A stretch of DNA of 64,000 nucleotides, taken from Massilia solisilvae (GTDB lineage Bacteria; Pseudomonadota; Gammaproteobacteria; Burkholderiales; Burkholderiaceae_D). Below, piece by piece: positions 16,870 to 29,075 of the stretch. The translations under genes and the position numbers were made by a program. The notes below the pieces were generated by a model. The model worked only from the letters and a program-made list of their open reading frames with translations. It was not told where the DNA came from and ran no database searches. The stretch spans positions 682,001 to 746,000 of the forward strand of contig NZ_JANUGV010000001.1 in NCBI RefSeq assembly GCF_024753215.1, in the 5' to 3' direction. How positions within the stretch are numbered: position 1 is the stretch's first letter; each line of letters begins with the position of its first letter.

Positions 16870-19041
16870 TCAGTTGGTCTTTTTCGGGCTGGCGTCGAAC
16901 GTGCGCAGTCCGGCGCAGATCAGGTCGGACGGCACCTCCAGCGCCCAGGCCGCGGCGGCCGCGGCCAGCAGGCTTTCCGGGTATTTGGCGGTGACCGGCT
17001 TGATCTTGGCCAGCTCCAGCAGCGGCGTTTCGTGCGGGCCCTCGGCCAGCATCATGCGGCCGTCGCGCACGAACGCGATGCGTTCGCCGCTGGCGCGGTG
17101 GCGCGCCATCACGTCGTTGTGTTCGTCGAGCGCGTAGAAGATCACGCGGCCGTCGCACAGGTCTGCCAGTTTCACCACCTCGGGGGCGGCGGCGTTGAGC
17201 ACGGCGGTGCCCTCGGGCAGGATCACGTCGACCTGGCTGCGCACCACGTTGGCCAGCGCCGCCTGGTCGCTGATGTAAAGCTCGGACAGGTCTTCGCTCT
17301 GCATGTCCGTGACCACGCCCACCATGCATTTATCGTAGGGCAGGCCCTCGGCCAGGATGGTGGCCGCGTTCGATTCGAACACGGCGGCCTGCACGGTGCG
17401 GTTGATCAGCAGGCGCTGGCCGGCCTCGAAGCCCATGCTGTCGCCGGCGGTGACTTCGCGCTGGTCCAGGTACAGGCCTTCGCCGTTGGCCACGCCCACG
17501 TGCTTGCCGGTCAGGTGCACCAGGCAGCCGACGATGCGCGAGATCAGGCTCGTGCCCAGCGTGCCGGTCACGCCCACCACCGGGATGCGGCCGGTCTCGC
17601 CCTGTGCGAACAGGTGCGCGATGATCGCCTCGCCGACGTTGCGCGGCGTGCCGCTCGCGGGCTTGATGTGGGCCAGCAGGCCCGGGCTCGAATTGACTTC
17701 GATGATCGCGCCGCGCTGCTCTTGCAGCGGTCGCGAGATGTCTTCGCACACCATGTCGATGCCGGCAATGTCCAGGCCGACGATGCGCGCGGCCAGCGCG
17801 GCGGCGTAGGCCACCTCCGGGTGCACGATGTCGGTGACGTCGTCCGCCACGTTGCCGTTCAACTGGATCAGCACCTTCTGGCCGTCCTGCGGCACCGATT
17901 CCGGGCTCAACCCCTGGCGCTTCAGGTCCAGCATGATCTCTTCGCTCTCGTGCGGCACCACCGGGTTGAGCGGGAATTCCTCGGTCGGTCCGCGGCGCGG
18001 GTCGGTGTTGATCTGGCTGTCGCACAGCGCGATGATGTTCGACTTGCCGTCGCCGGTGACGAACAGCGATTCACCGCGCGCCGCCGCCACCACCTGCGAG
18101 CCGACCACCAGCAGGCGGTGCTCGTTGCCCGGAATGTAGCGTTCCACCAGCACCGAGCGGCTGTCGCCTTCCTTCGATGCGATCTCGTAGGCCGCCGCTA
18201 CGTCGGCCTGGGTCATCAGGTTCAGCGATACGCCGCGCCCGTGGTTGCCGTCGATCGGCTTGACCGCGACCGGCAGGCCGATGTCCTGCGCTTCTTCCCA
18301 CGCCTCGTCGGCGCTTTTCACCACCGCGCCTTCCGGCACCGGCACGCCGCACGAGGCCAGCAGGCTCTTGGTCAGGTCCTTGTCGCTGGCAATGCCCTCG
18401 GCGATGGCGCCGGTGCGGTCGGTTTCAGCGGTCCAGATGCGGCGCTGCGCCGCGCCGTGGCCAAGCTGCACCAGGTTGCCATCGGTGAGGCGGATGTACG
18501 GGATCTTGCGGTCGATGGCCGCATCCACGATATGGCCGGTGGACGGGCCCAGGCAGCGGCGGTCCACCAGGTCGGTCAGGCGCTCGACGGTGCCCTTCAT
18601 GTCGAACGGCTCGTCGTTGATCGCCGCCAGCAGCAGTTCGCGCCCCGCTTCCAGCGCCGCGCGGCCCACGCCTTCCTCGCGCGTGCGGAAGGCCATCTTA
18701 TAAATACCGGGCTCGCCCACCGAGCGGGTCTTGCCGAAACCGGTTTTCATGCCGGCCATGTTCTGCAACTCGAGGACGATGTGCTCGAGGATGTGGCCGG
18801 CCCAGGTGCCTTCCTGCAGCCGCTCCAGGAAGCCGCCGCGCGTGCCCACGCCACAACGGTGCTCGATGAGCCCGGGCAGCCAGGTGGTCAGTCGTTCATT
18901 CAGGCCGGGGAGGGTGTTCGAAGGGAAGTCTTCCAGTTCGCCGATGTCGAGCCAGGCTTCGATGACAGGGCGGTAAGTCCAGATGTTCGGGCCGCGCAGG
19001 TGGGTCACACGGAGAATCTTGATGTCTTTCTTCTTTGTCAT
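16870..19041 (-). CDS. cphA': Cyanophycin synthetase paralogue with degenerate Mur-ligase domain
   Basis: A 723-residue homologue of CphA. The N-terminal domain and the ATP-grasp core are intact (PVAVKPIDGNHGRGV near 257-271; AIIEVNSSPGLLAH near 445-458). The P-loop of the second ATP site, GTNGKTTT in CphA, reads GTLGTSLI at 493-500, with Lys replaced by Thr, and the C-terminus is about 130 residues shorter. The arginine-adding site is therefore probably dead. Some beta-proteobacteria such as Cupriavidus carry cphA and cphA'; cyanobacterial CphA2 likewise has only one working ATP site. A single-site ligase or a partner subunit of CphA are both possible. It is the first gene of the minus-strand unit. 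Confidence 0.88.
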   Translation of the reverse strand: MTKKKDIKILRVTHLRGPNIWTYRPVIEAWLDIGELEDFPSNTLPGLNERLTTWLPGLIEHRCGVGTRGGFLERLQEGTWAGHILEHIVLELQNMAGMKTGFGKTRSVGEPGIYKMAFRTREEGVGRAALEAGRELLLAAINDEPFDMKGTVERLTDLVDRRCLGPSTGHIVDAAIDRKIPYIRLTDGNLVQLGHGAAQRRIWTAETDRTGAIAEGIASDKDLTKSLLASCGVPVPEGAVVKSADEAWEEAQDIGLPVAVKPIDGNHGRGVSLNLMTQADVAAAYEIASKEGDSRSVLVERYIPGNEHRLLVVGSQVVAAARGESLFVTGDGKSNIIALCDSQINTDPRRGPTEEFPLNPVVPHESEEIMLDLKRQGLSPESVPQDGQKVLIQLNGNVADDVTDIVHPEVAYAAALAARIVGLDIAGIDMVCEDISRPLQEQRGAIIEVNSSPGLLAHIKPASGTPRNVGEAIIAHLFAQGETGRIPVVGVTGTLGTSLISRIVGCLVHLTGKHVGVANGEGLYLDQREVTAGDSMGFEAGQRLLINRTVQAAVFESNAATILAEGLPYDKCMVGVVTDMQSEDLSELYISDQAALANVVRSQVDVILPEGTAVLNAAAPEVVKLADLCDGRVIFYALDEHNDVMARHRASGERIAFVRDGRMMLAEGPHETPLLELAKIKPVTAKYPESLLAAAAAAWALEVPSDLICAGLRTFDASPKKTN

Positions 19042-19349
19042 GTAAAAATGTCTTCGCGGGCGGCTGCGCTTCGCGCCACCCGGCTTTGCCTATGTTTGCC
19101 TGCCTGTCCGCTACCCCACCGGGTACCGACTTTCCGTTGCGTTCTTTGTTGTATATACTCGCCGGCACGAGAGCTTACCGTGCCGCACCAATTTCTGCCA
19201 GTCTCGTTCCCTCCGATAGAATACCGTAGATTGCTCCGGCGCCCGTATCGCGCATGCTGCAGACAACGTTTTTCGGATCTGCTGAGCGTGTCGCCGTTTT
19301 GGCTTTCATTCGTACAAATCTAGTGCCTGGCAAACGGGCAGCATCGATA
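19042..19349. other. Divergent control region between the cph genes and the ABC transporter gene
   Basis: 308 nt with no convincing gene. It holds a TATACT box on the plus strand (19154-19159, with TTTCCG 17 nt upstream as a weak -35) and an inverted repeat CGGCACG-N9-CGTGCCG directly after it. In-frame start codons at 19254 and later allow a longer ABC protein, but that extension has no family features. Confidence 0.5.
19163..19185. promoter_or_regulatory. Inverted repeat in the cyanophycin control region
   Basis: CGGCACG-AGAGCTTAC-CGTGCCG, with perfect 7-bp arms, 4 nt after a TATACT box, where a repressor would block transcription of the ABC gene. It could also be an mRNA hairpin. Confidence 0.4.
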
Positions 19350-21635
19350 ATGACAACTCAACAACTAGTTCCCTCTTCGTCACTGGCTGCAGCTGCCAGC
19401 TCCCTGCCGGATCACTGGCAGGCCGACGTCGGAAAGAGACTTGCTCCGGGGGAAAACGTTTTAAGTAGCGTTGAGGTTGACCTCGATGCCCGACTCCATT
19501 TCACAAAAGGGCTGCTGGTCGTCACGCAGCACCGCCTGATGGCCCGTTCGCCTGGCGAAACCGAGTGGCGCGACTGGCCCTACCGCAAGGGACTGCAACT
19601 GCGTCACTACGACCACGCCGGCATCGGCCACCTGGAGCTGGTCGACGAAAACGCGTTGCTGGCCGCATGGCGCTTCACGCTCGGGCAGAACCTGCAGGCG
19701 ATCCGCGTGGCGGACCAGTTCCGCGACCAGGCCGAGAGCGTGGTGACGGGCGTGCCGGTGCTGCCACCCGAGCAACACATCTGCCCGACCTGCAAGGCGC
19801 CGCTCGACCCGGACGAGGACGAATGCCCGATCTGCACCAAGGTGCTGCACACGCCGCCGTCCACCTGGACCCTGCTGCGACTGTGGCGCTTCGCCCAGCC
19901 CTACCAGGGCCAGCTGGCGATCGGCTTTTTGCTGATGCTGGCCTCGACCGGCGCCCACATGATCCCGCCGTACCTGACCATGCCGCTGATGGACAAGGTG
20001 CTGATCCCGTACCAGAACGGCCAGAAGATCGACAATTCGCTGGTCTATCTGTACATGGGCGGCCTGTTTGCGTCGGCCATGCTGGCGTGGGCGCTGGGCT
20101 GGGGCAAGACCTATGTACTGGCGCTGGTCTCCGAACGCATGGGCGCGGACATGCGCACCGCCACCTACGAACACCTGCTGCGCCTGTCGCTGGAATTCTT
20201 TGGCGGGAAGCGCACCGGCGACCTGATGAGCCGCATCGGCAGCGGCTCCGACCGCATCTGCGTGTTCCTCTCGCTGCACCTGCTCGACTTCCTGTCCGAC
20301 GTCCTCATGATCATCATGACGGGCGTGATCCTGTTCTCGATTAACGCAAAGCTGGCCTTGATCACGCTGGTGCCGCTGCCGTTCATCGCGTGGATGATCC
20401 ACGTGGTGCGCGACAAGCTGCGCACCGGCTTCGAGAAGATCGACCGCGTGTGGGGCGAAGTGACCAACGTGCTGGCCGATACCATTCCCGGCATCCGCGT
20501 GGTGAAGGCCTTCGCGCAGGAGAAGCGCGAGGCGATGCGCTTCAAGGAAGCGAACAAGCACAACCTGGCCGTCAACGACAAGCTCAACAAGGTGTGGTCG
20601 CTGTTCTCGCCGACCGTGTCGCTGCTGACCGAACTGGGCCTGCTCATCATCTGGTGCTTCGGCATCTGGCAGGTGTCGCAAGGCGAGATCACGGTCGGTA
20701 CCCTGTCGGCCTTCATTGCGTATTCCGGGCGATTCTACGTGCGCCTGGATTCCATGAGCCGCATCGTGTCGGTGACGCAGAAATCGGCGTCGGCGGCCAA
20801 GCGCATCTTCGACATCCTCGACCACGTGTCCAGCGTGCCCGACCCCGCCAACCCGGTCAAGCTGGACAAAGTGCAGGGCCATATCGAGCTGCGCGAAGTG
20901 GGCTTCCGTTACGGCACGCGCGCGGTCAACCGCGGCATCTCGCTGAACATCAAGGCCGGCGAAATGGTGGGCCTGGTCGGCCACAGCGGCTCGGGCAAAT
21001 CGACGCTGGTGAACCTGATCTGCCGCTTCTACGATGTGGCCGAGGGCGCGATCCTGCTGGACGGGAAGGACATCCGCTCGTTCGCGGTGTCGGACTACCG
21101 GCGCCACATTGGCCTGGTGCTGCAGGAGCCGTTCCTGTTCTTCGGCACGATCGCCGAGAACATCGCCTACGGCAAGCCGGACGCGACCCGTGAAGAGATC
21201 ATCGCCGCCGCGCGCGCCGCGCACGCGCACGAGTTCATCCTGCGCCTGCCGCAGGGCTACGACTCGATGGTGGGCGAGCGCGGGCAAGGGCTGTCCGGCG
21301 GCGAGCGCCAGCGCATTTCGATCGCGCGCGCGCTGCTCATCAACCCGCCGATCCTGATCCTGGACGAGGCCACGTCGTCGGTGGACTCGGAGACCGAAAA
21401 GGAAATCCAGAAGGCGCTCGACAACCTGGTGCAGGGCCGTACCACCATCGCGATTGCGCACCGCCTCTCGACCCTGCAGCGCGCCGACCGGCTGGTGGTG
21501 CTCGACCGCGGGCATGTGGTGGAAGAGGGCACCCACGACGAACTCATGTCGATCGACGATGGCGCCTACCGCCGCTTGTACGAAGCGCAGGCGCGCAACG
21601 TGGACCACGACCCGGACGATGGAAAGAAGGAATAA
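19350..21635 (+). CDS. Cyanophycin-associated ABC transporter (permease-ATPase) with zinc ribbon
   Basis: A 761-residue half-transporter of the MsbA/exporter type. Order: an N-terminal beta-rich domain (about 35-125; LHFTKGLLVVTQHRLMARSPG looks PH/GRAM-like), a four-cysteine zinc ribbon (CPTC at 145-148, CPIC at 159-162), a six-helix membrane domain (about 175-470), and an ATPase with P-loop GHSGSGKST at 544-552, LSGGERQR signature and ILDEATSSVD. The two extra cytosolic domains are unusual for ABC exporters. The gene is divergent from the cyanophycin genes and 6 nt from a DUF1854 gene; I recall this pair being named cyanophycin-metabolism associated. The cargo is unknown. Confidence 0.85.
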   Translation: MTTQQLVPSSSLAAAASSLPDHWQADVGKRLAPGENVLSSVEVDLDARLHFTKGLLVVTQHRLMARSPGETEWRDWPYRKGLQLRHYDHAGIGHLELVDENALLAAWRFTLGQNLQAIRVADQFRDQAESVVTGVPVLPPEQHICPTCKAPLDPDEDECPICTKVLHTPPSTWTLLRLWRFAQPYQGQLAIGFLLMLASTGAHMIPPYLTMPLMDKVLIPYQNGQKIDNSLVYLYMGGLFASAMLAWALGWGKTYVLALVSERMGADMRTATYEHLLRLSLEFFGGKRTGDLMSRIGSGSDRICVFLSLHLLDFLSDVLMIIMTGVILFSINAKLALITLVPLPFIAWMIHVVRDKLRTGFEKIDRVWGEVTNVLADTIPGIRVVKAFAQEKREAMRFKEANKHNLAVNDKLNKVWSLFSPTVSLLTELGLLIIWCFGIWQVSQGEITVGTLSAFIAYSGRFYVRLDSMSRIVSVTQKSASAAKRIFDILDHVSSVPDPANPVKLDKVQGHIELREVGFRYGTRAVNRGISLNIKAGEMVGLVGHSGSGKSTLVNLICRFYDVAEGAILLDGKDIRSFAVSDYRRHIGLVLQEPFLFFGTIAENIAYGKPDATREEIIAAARAAHAHEFILRLPQGYDSMVGERGQGLSGGERQRISIARALLINPPILILDEATSSVDSETEKEIQKALDNLVQGRTTIAIAHRLSTLQRADRLVVLDRGHVVEEGTHDELMSIDDGAYRRLYEAQARNVDHDPDDGKKE

Positions 21636-21641
21636 ACAAGC

Positions 21642-22109
21642 ATGAACCCATCATTCCAACTGCGCCGCGACAGTTTCGGCAAACTGGTGCTGACCACGCT
21701 GGACGGCGAAGAGATCGTTGGCGTGGCGCCGGTGCGCTCGTTCCCGATTCAGTCACCGTCCAAGGGCATCTCGCTGGTGCGTGACGGCGGCAAGGAAGTG
21801 GCGTGGATCGACGACCTGGCCGAGATGCCGGACGATATCCGCAAGCTCGTCTCCGAGGAGCTGGAGGGGCGCGAGTTCATGCCCGAGATCCTGCGCATCA
21901 AGTCCGTGTCGAGCTTCGCCACGCCTTGCACCTGGTACGTGGCGACCGACCGCGGCGACACCGAATTCGTGCTGAAGGCGGACGAGGACATCCGCCGCAT
22001 CGGCGAAGCGTCGCTGCTGGTGGCGGACAGTCATGGCATCAATTTCCTCGTGCGCGACATGTACCGCATCGACAAGCAAAGCCGGAAGATCCTCGACCGC
22101 TTCCTTTGA
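21642..22109 (+). CDS. DUF1854 protein associated with the cyanophycin ABC transporter
   Basis: A 155-residue soluble protein that matches my memory of the DUF1854 family (SFPIQSPSKGISLVRDGGKEVAWIDDL near 28-52; EFMPEILRIKSVSSFATPCTWYVATDRGDTEF near 76-107; LVADSHGINFLVRDMYRID near 126-144). It has no signal peptide or membrane segment. It starts 6 nt after the ABC gene, so the two are one operon, and a partner role for the transporter is likely. No catalytic motif is visible. Biochemical function unknown. Confidence 0.8.
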   Translation: MNPSFQLRRDSFGKLVLTTLDGEEIVGVAPVRSFPIQSPSKGISLVRDGGKEVAWIDDLAEMPDDIRKLVSEELEGREFMPEILRIKSVSSFATPCTWYVATDRGDTEFVLKADEDIRRIGEASLLVADSHGINFLVRDMYRIDKQSRKILDRFL

Positions 22110-22159
22110 TGGGACCAGAGAGGCCAGCTTTCGCCACGGGCCCGGTATCACTGACCCGA

Positions 22160-22259
22160 GTAGGGTGGGCAGGTTTCCTGCCCACGCGTTCAGTCCACGA
22201 GTGCGGACCAGCGCGTTATTGTGCGCTTGAACGCGTGGGCAGCGAGTTGCCCACCCTAC
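22160..22259. repeat. Palindromic repeat family A, copy 3 (paired element)
   Basis: GTAGGGTGGGCAGG at the left and TTGCCCACCCTAC at the right, with CACGCGTTCA / TGAACGCGTG edges inside. It sits between the convergent DUF1854 gene and the ABC-F gene. Confidence 0.85.
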
Positions 22260-22276
22260 GCGAACACCTCGCTTGC

Positions 22277-23899
22277 TCAAGTGCGAGGCTGAACCGCTCG
22301 CCATCCTTCCCGCGTAAGCTCCAGCCGGTGCGTCAGGTCGAGCTTTGCGAGAAAACTCTCATCGTGCGAGACCACGACCAGCGCTCCCGTCCACGAACGC
22401 AGCATGTGCTCCAGGGCCTCGGTCGCGGCAAGGTCGAGGTGGTTGCTCGGCTCATCAAGCAGCAGCATGCGTGCTGGTGGCTGGCCCAGCATCGCCAACA
22501 GCAGCGCGGCGCGCATCTGTTCTCCGCCACTGAGCGCATGGCACGGCTGGCGCAAGCGATCAGCTGAAAGTCCCGCCTTGGCAAGATGCTGGCGTAGCCG
22601 TCCTTCGCCCAGGCCGTGCGTGCGCCGCTCGAACTGTTCCAGCAGCGGCGCATGCTGGTCCAGCATCCGTAGCGACTGGTCGAGCAGCGCGCAATGCAGC
22701 GGACGGCGAATTGCCCCGGATGCCGGCGCCAGTTCGCCCGCGATCATGCGCAGCAGGGTGCTCTTGCCGCAGCCGTTCGGCCCCGTGATCGCAAGCCGGA
22801 CCGGCCCGCGCGCCGACCAGGTGAGCGGTGCCGACCATCCCCACGGCGCGCGCACTTCGTCCAGTACCAGCGCTTCTTGCCCTTGCGGGACCAGCACGTC
22901 GTCCAGCTCCGGAAATTCCGGCCGCTGCAATGCCCCGGCGAGCGCGCCGAATGCCTGCGCCACTTCGTCCTGCAGGTCCTGCTGGCGGCGGGCGTGGCGC
23001 ATGGCGCGTGCACCGTTGGTCTGCTCGGCGCGGTCCTCGCGCAGGCCGAGCAGCAGCTTGGCTTGGTTGGCGCTTTTGGCGTCGCGCGCACCCCGTGCGT
23101 TGCGCCGCGCCGCCCGCTCGGCCTGTTCGCGCAGCGTCTGCTGTTCGCGCGAGCGCTCCGTTTTGGCCCGTTCCAGCCGCGCGTTCGCGGCCTCGACCTC
23201 GTCCCCGCGCTGGGCCTGGACCACCGACCATCCACCACCGTAGCGCTTCAGTAGCGGCGCACGCGTTTCGATGGTGCGGTCTACGTTGTTGAGCAGGGCG
23301 CGATCGTGGGTGATGAGCAGCAGGCCGCGCCCGCTGTCGCGCCAGCGGCTGATTTCGCCAAGCAGCCAGGCCCGATGCGCGCTGTCGAGGTGGTTGCTCG
23401 GCTCGTCCAGCACCAGCAGCTCCGCGTCGCTGCTGAAGGCGCCCGCGAGACACAGCAGCATCCGCTGCCCGCCGCTGAGCGAAGCCGGCGCCATGGATTC
23501 GTTAAGCTCGGCGCGTTCGAGCAGCGCCAGCCAGCGTGCTTCGATGTCCCAGCGCTCGCCAATGGTGTCGAAGTCCTCGGGCAGCGCCTCGCCTTGTGCC
23601 AAGCGGCGCAGCGCCGCCAGCGGCGCGTGCAGCCCGGCCAGTTCGGCAAGGCTACGCGCGCCCACCGATCCGCTGTCCTGCGACACGCGGACCACCGGTC
23701 GCGCGCGTTCGATTCGCCCGCGCGTCGGCGCGAGCTCGCCGCTCACCAGTTTGCCGAACGTGGATTTGCCGCTGCCGTTATGGCCGATCACGCCGACCGT
23801 TTCGGCGCCGATGGTTTCATTGAGGCCCGTGAACAGCGGTGTGCCGTCGGGCAGAAGGTAGTCGACCCCGTGCAGGGCCGCGAGAAACGGATACGCCAT
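22277..23899 (-). CDS. ABC-F family ATPase
   Basis: A 540-residue protein with two ABC ATPase domains and no membrane segment. P-loops are GHNGSGKST (about 39-47) and GPNGCGKST (about 373-381); signatures are LSGGQRML and LSGGEQMR; Walker B segments are LLVLDEPSNHLDS and MLLLDEPSNHLDL. The linker between the domains is rich in Arg, Glu and Ala. ABC-F proteins act on the ribosome E site, as translation factors (EttA, Uup, YheS) or antibiotic-resistance factors. The linker is too diverged to place it in a subgroup by eye. Single gene; an NTE-like C-terminal extension is absent. Confidence 0.85.
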   Translation of the reverse strand: MAYPFLAALHGVDYLLPDGTPLFTGLNETIGAETVGVIGHNGSGKSTFGKLVSGELAPTRGRIERARPVVRVSQDSGSVGARSLAELAGLHAPLAALRRLAQGEALPEDFDTIGERWDIEARWLALLERAELNESMAPASLSGGQRMLLCLAGAFSSDAELLVLDEPSNHLDSAHRAWLLGEISRWRDSGRGLLLITHDRALLNNVDRTIETRAPLLKRYGGGWSVVQAQRGDEVEAANARLERAKTERSREQQTLREQAERAARRNARGARDAKSANQAKLLLGLREDRAEQTNGARAMRHARRQQDLQDEVAQAFGALAGALQRPEFPELDDVLVPQGQEALVLDEVRAPWGWSAPLTWSARGPVRLAITGPNGCGKSTLLRMIAGELAPASGAIRRPLHCALLDQSLRMLDQHAPLLEQFERRTHGLGEGRLRQHLAKAGLSADRLRQPCHALSGGEQMRAALLLAMLGQPPARMLLLDEPSNHLDLAATEALEHMLRSWTGALVVVSHDESFLAKLDLTHRLELTREGWRAVQPRT

Positions 23900-24196
23900 G
23901 TGTTGTTCCTGTGGATGCGTTGAAGCGCCTGGCCATTAGCTGACGGCGAGGGCGGTCGGGACGCTGCGTTGGGTGCAGCGGGCATCACAGGCGCATGGGT
24001 GGAATCCTCCATTTCAGATGAGGTGGTCATTTTACACGGACGTGCTGCAAGAACGTCAAGCGATGATGAAATTTGCTTTCATGCACGAGGCGTTTCCGTA
24101 ATTAAATTTCGAAAAGATAAAATGGCCTATCGCGCGCGCCACATTTAACGATTGAGTTACACTTGGGATATTTTTTTCCATAATAAAGACCAGGGA

Positions 24197-27645
<3,449 letters not shown>

Positions 27646-27649
<4 letters not shown>

Positions 27650-28473
27650 AGCAGCCGAACGACATCGACATCGAGATCCGGATGCTGGTGGAAGCCGTGT
27701 ACCTCAAGTACAACTACGATTTCCGCGACTACACCGGGGCCTCGCAGAAGCGCCGCGTGCTGGTCGCGATGCGCGAGATGGGCTGCGCCACGGTGTCGGC
27801 GCTGCAGGCGCGCGTGATGCACGAGCCGGACGCGTTCGCGCAATTGCTGCAGTTCCTGACCATCCCGGTCACCGAGATGTTCCGCGACCCCGAGTACTTC
27901 CTGGCGCTGCGCACGCAGGTGGTGCCGTTCCTGCGTACCTACCCGTCGCTCAAGGTCTGGGTCGCCGGCTGCAGCACCGGCGAGGAAGTCTATTCGCTGG
28001 CGATTTTGCTGCACGAGGAAGGGCTGCTCGAGCGCGCGCTGATTTACGCGACCGACATCAACCCCGAGTCGCTGGAGGCGGCGCGGCGCGGCGTGTTCCC
28101 GCTCGATCGCATGCGGCTCTATACCGAGAACTACCAGAAGGCGGGCGGTACGCGCGCCTTCTCGGATTACTACACGGCCGCGTATGGCGGGGCGCGCTTT
28201 GACCGCGCGCTCATCGAGAACGTGACGTTTGCGGACCACAGCCTGGCCACCGACAGCGTCTTCTCCGAGACGCAACTGATCAGCTGCCGCAACGTGATGA
28301 TCTACTTTAACCGGCGCCTGCAGGACCGCGTGCTGGGGCTGTTCCACGAATCGCTGTGCCACCGCTGCTTCCTGGGCCTTGGCAGCAAGGAGAGCATCGA
28401 GTTCTCGCGCTACGCCACCCAGTTCGAGGTGATGGCCAGGCGCGAGCGGATATTCCGCAAGGCGGGCGCATGA
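27646..28473 (+). CDS. cheR: CheR-type protein-glutamate methyltransferase
   Basis: SAM-dependent methyltransferase that modifies glutamates, classically on chemoreceptors. The SAM motif VWVAGCSTGEEVYSLAI is at about 104-120, and the NVMIYF motif (about 217-222) is typical of CheR. The N-terminal helical domain (KYNYDFRDYTGASQKRRV) is present and no TPR is fused. The start is uncertain: TTG at 27646 has GGAG five nt before it and overlaps the kinase stop (TTGA); an ATG at 27622 would add 8 residues. No receptor gene lies beside it, so it probably works in a signalling complex with the flanking kinases rather than in flagellar chemotaxis. Confidence 0.87.
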
Positions 28474-29075
28474 GCACGACGCAAGACATCGAACGCGCGC
28501 TCGCGGACCGCGCCATCGAGGCGGTGGTGATCGGCGCTTCGGCCGGCGGCATCGACGCGCTGCTCACGCTGCTGCCCGCGCTGCCCGCCGATCTGCGCCT
28601 GGCGGTGGTCTGCATCCTGCACATGCCGCCCGACCGCGAGAGCCGGCTGGCCGAGCTGTTCGGCGAGCGCCTGCCGCAGCCGGTGCGCGAGGCGGCCGAC
28701 AAGGAATCGATTCGCCCCGGCACGATCTACTTCGCACCGCCGGGCTACCATCTGCTGGTCGAACAGGACCGCAGCTTTTCGCTCAGTTGCGAGCCGCCCG
28801 TGCACTTTGCGCGGCCCGCGATCGATGTGCTGATGGAGTCCGCCGCCGACGCCTACGGGCCGGCGCTGGCCGGCATCCTGCTGACCGGCGCCAACCAGGA
28901 TGGCGCCGACGGCATGGCGCACATCCGGGCCTGCGGCGGCCTGGCCATCGTGCAGGACCCGGACGAGGCCCAGGTGCCCGCCATGCCCATGCATGCCATT
29001 CGTCGCTGCGCGCCGCACCTGGTGCTGCCGCTTGCGCGCATTGCCGCGCTATTGCCCATGTTGGAGGGACCATGA
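28470..29075 (+). CDS. CheB-type methylesterase without receiver domain
   Basis: A 201-residue protein-glutamate methylesterase domain. The catalytic triad is visible as Ser in IGASAGG (about 21-27), His in ILHMPPD (about 50-56) and Asp in TGANQDGADG (about 140-149). The usual N-terminal receiver that activates CheB by phosphorylation is missing, so activity must be controlled otherwise, perhaps by contact with the neighbouring receiver kinases. ATGA overlap with cheR upstream and again with the next gene downstream. Confidence 0.87.
   Translation: MSTTQDIERALADRAIEAVVIGASAGGIDALLTLLPALPADLRLAVVCILHMPPDRESRLAELFGERLPQPVREAADKESIRPGTIYFAPPGYHLLVEQDRSFSLSCEPPVHFARPAIDVLMESAADAYGPALAGILLTGANQDGADGMAHIRACGGLAIVQDPDEAQVPAMPMHAIRRCAPHLVLPLARIAALLPMLEGP

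Noticed and set aside
23788..24030. Open frame upstream of the ABC-F gene
   Set aside because: It is out of frame with the ABC-F protein, reads through its start and has low-complexity content; more likely leader DNA.
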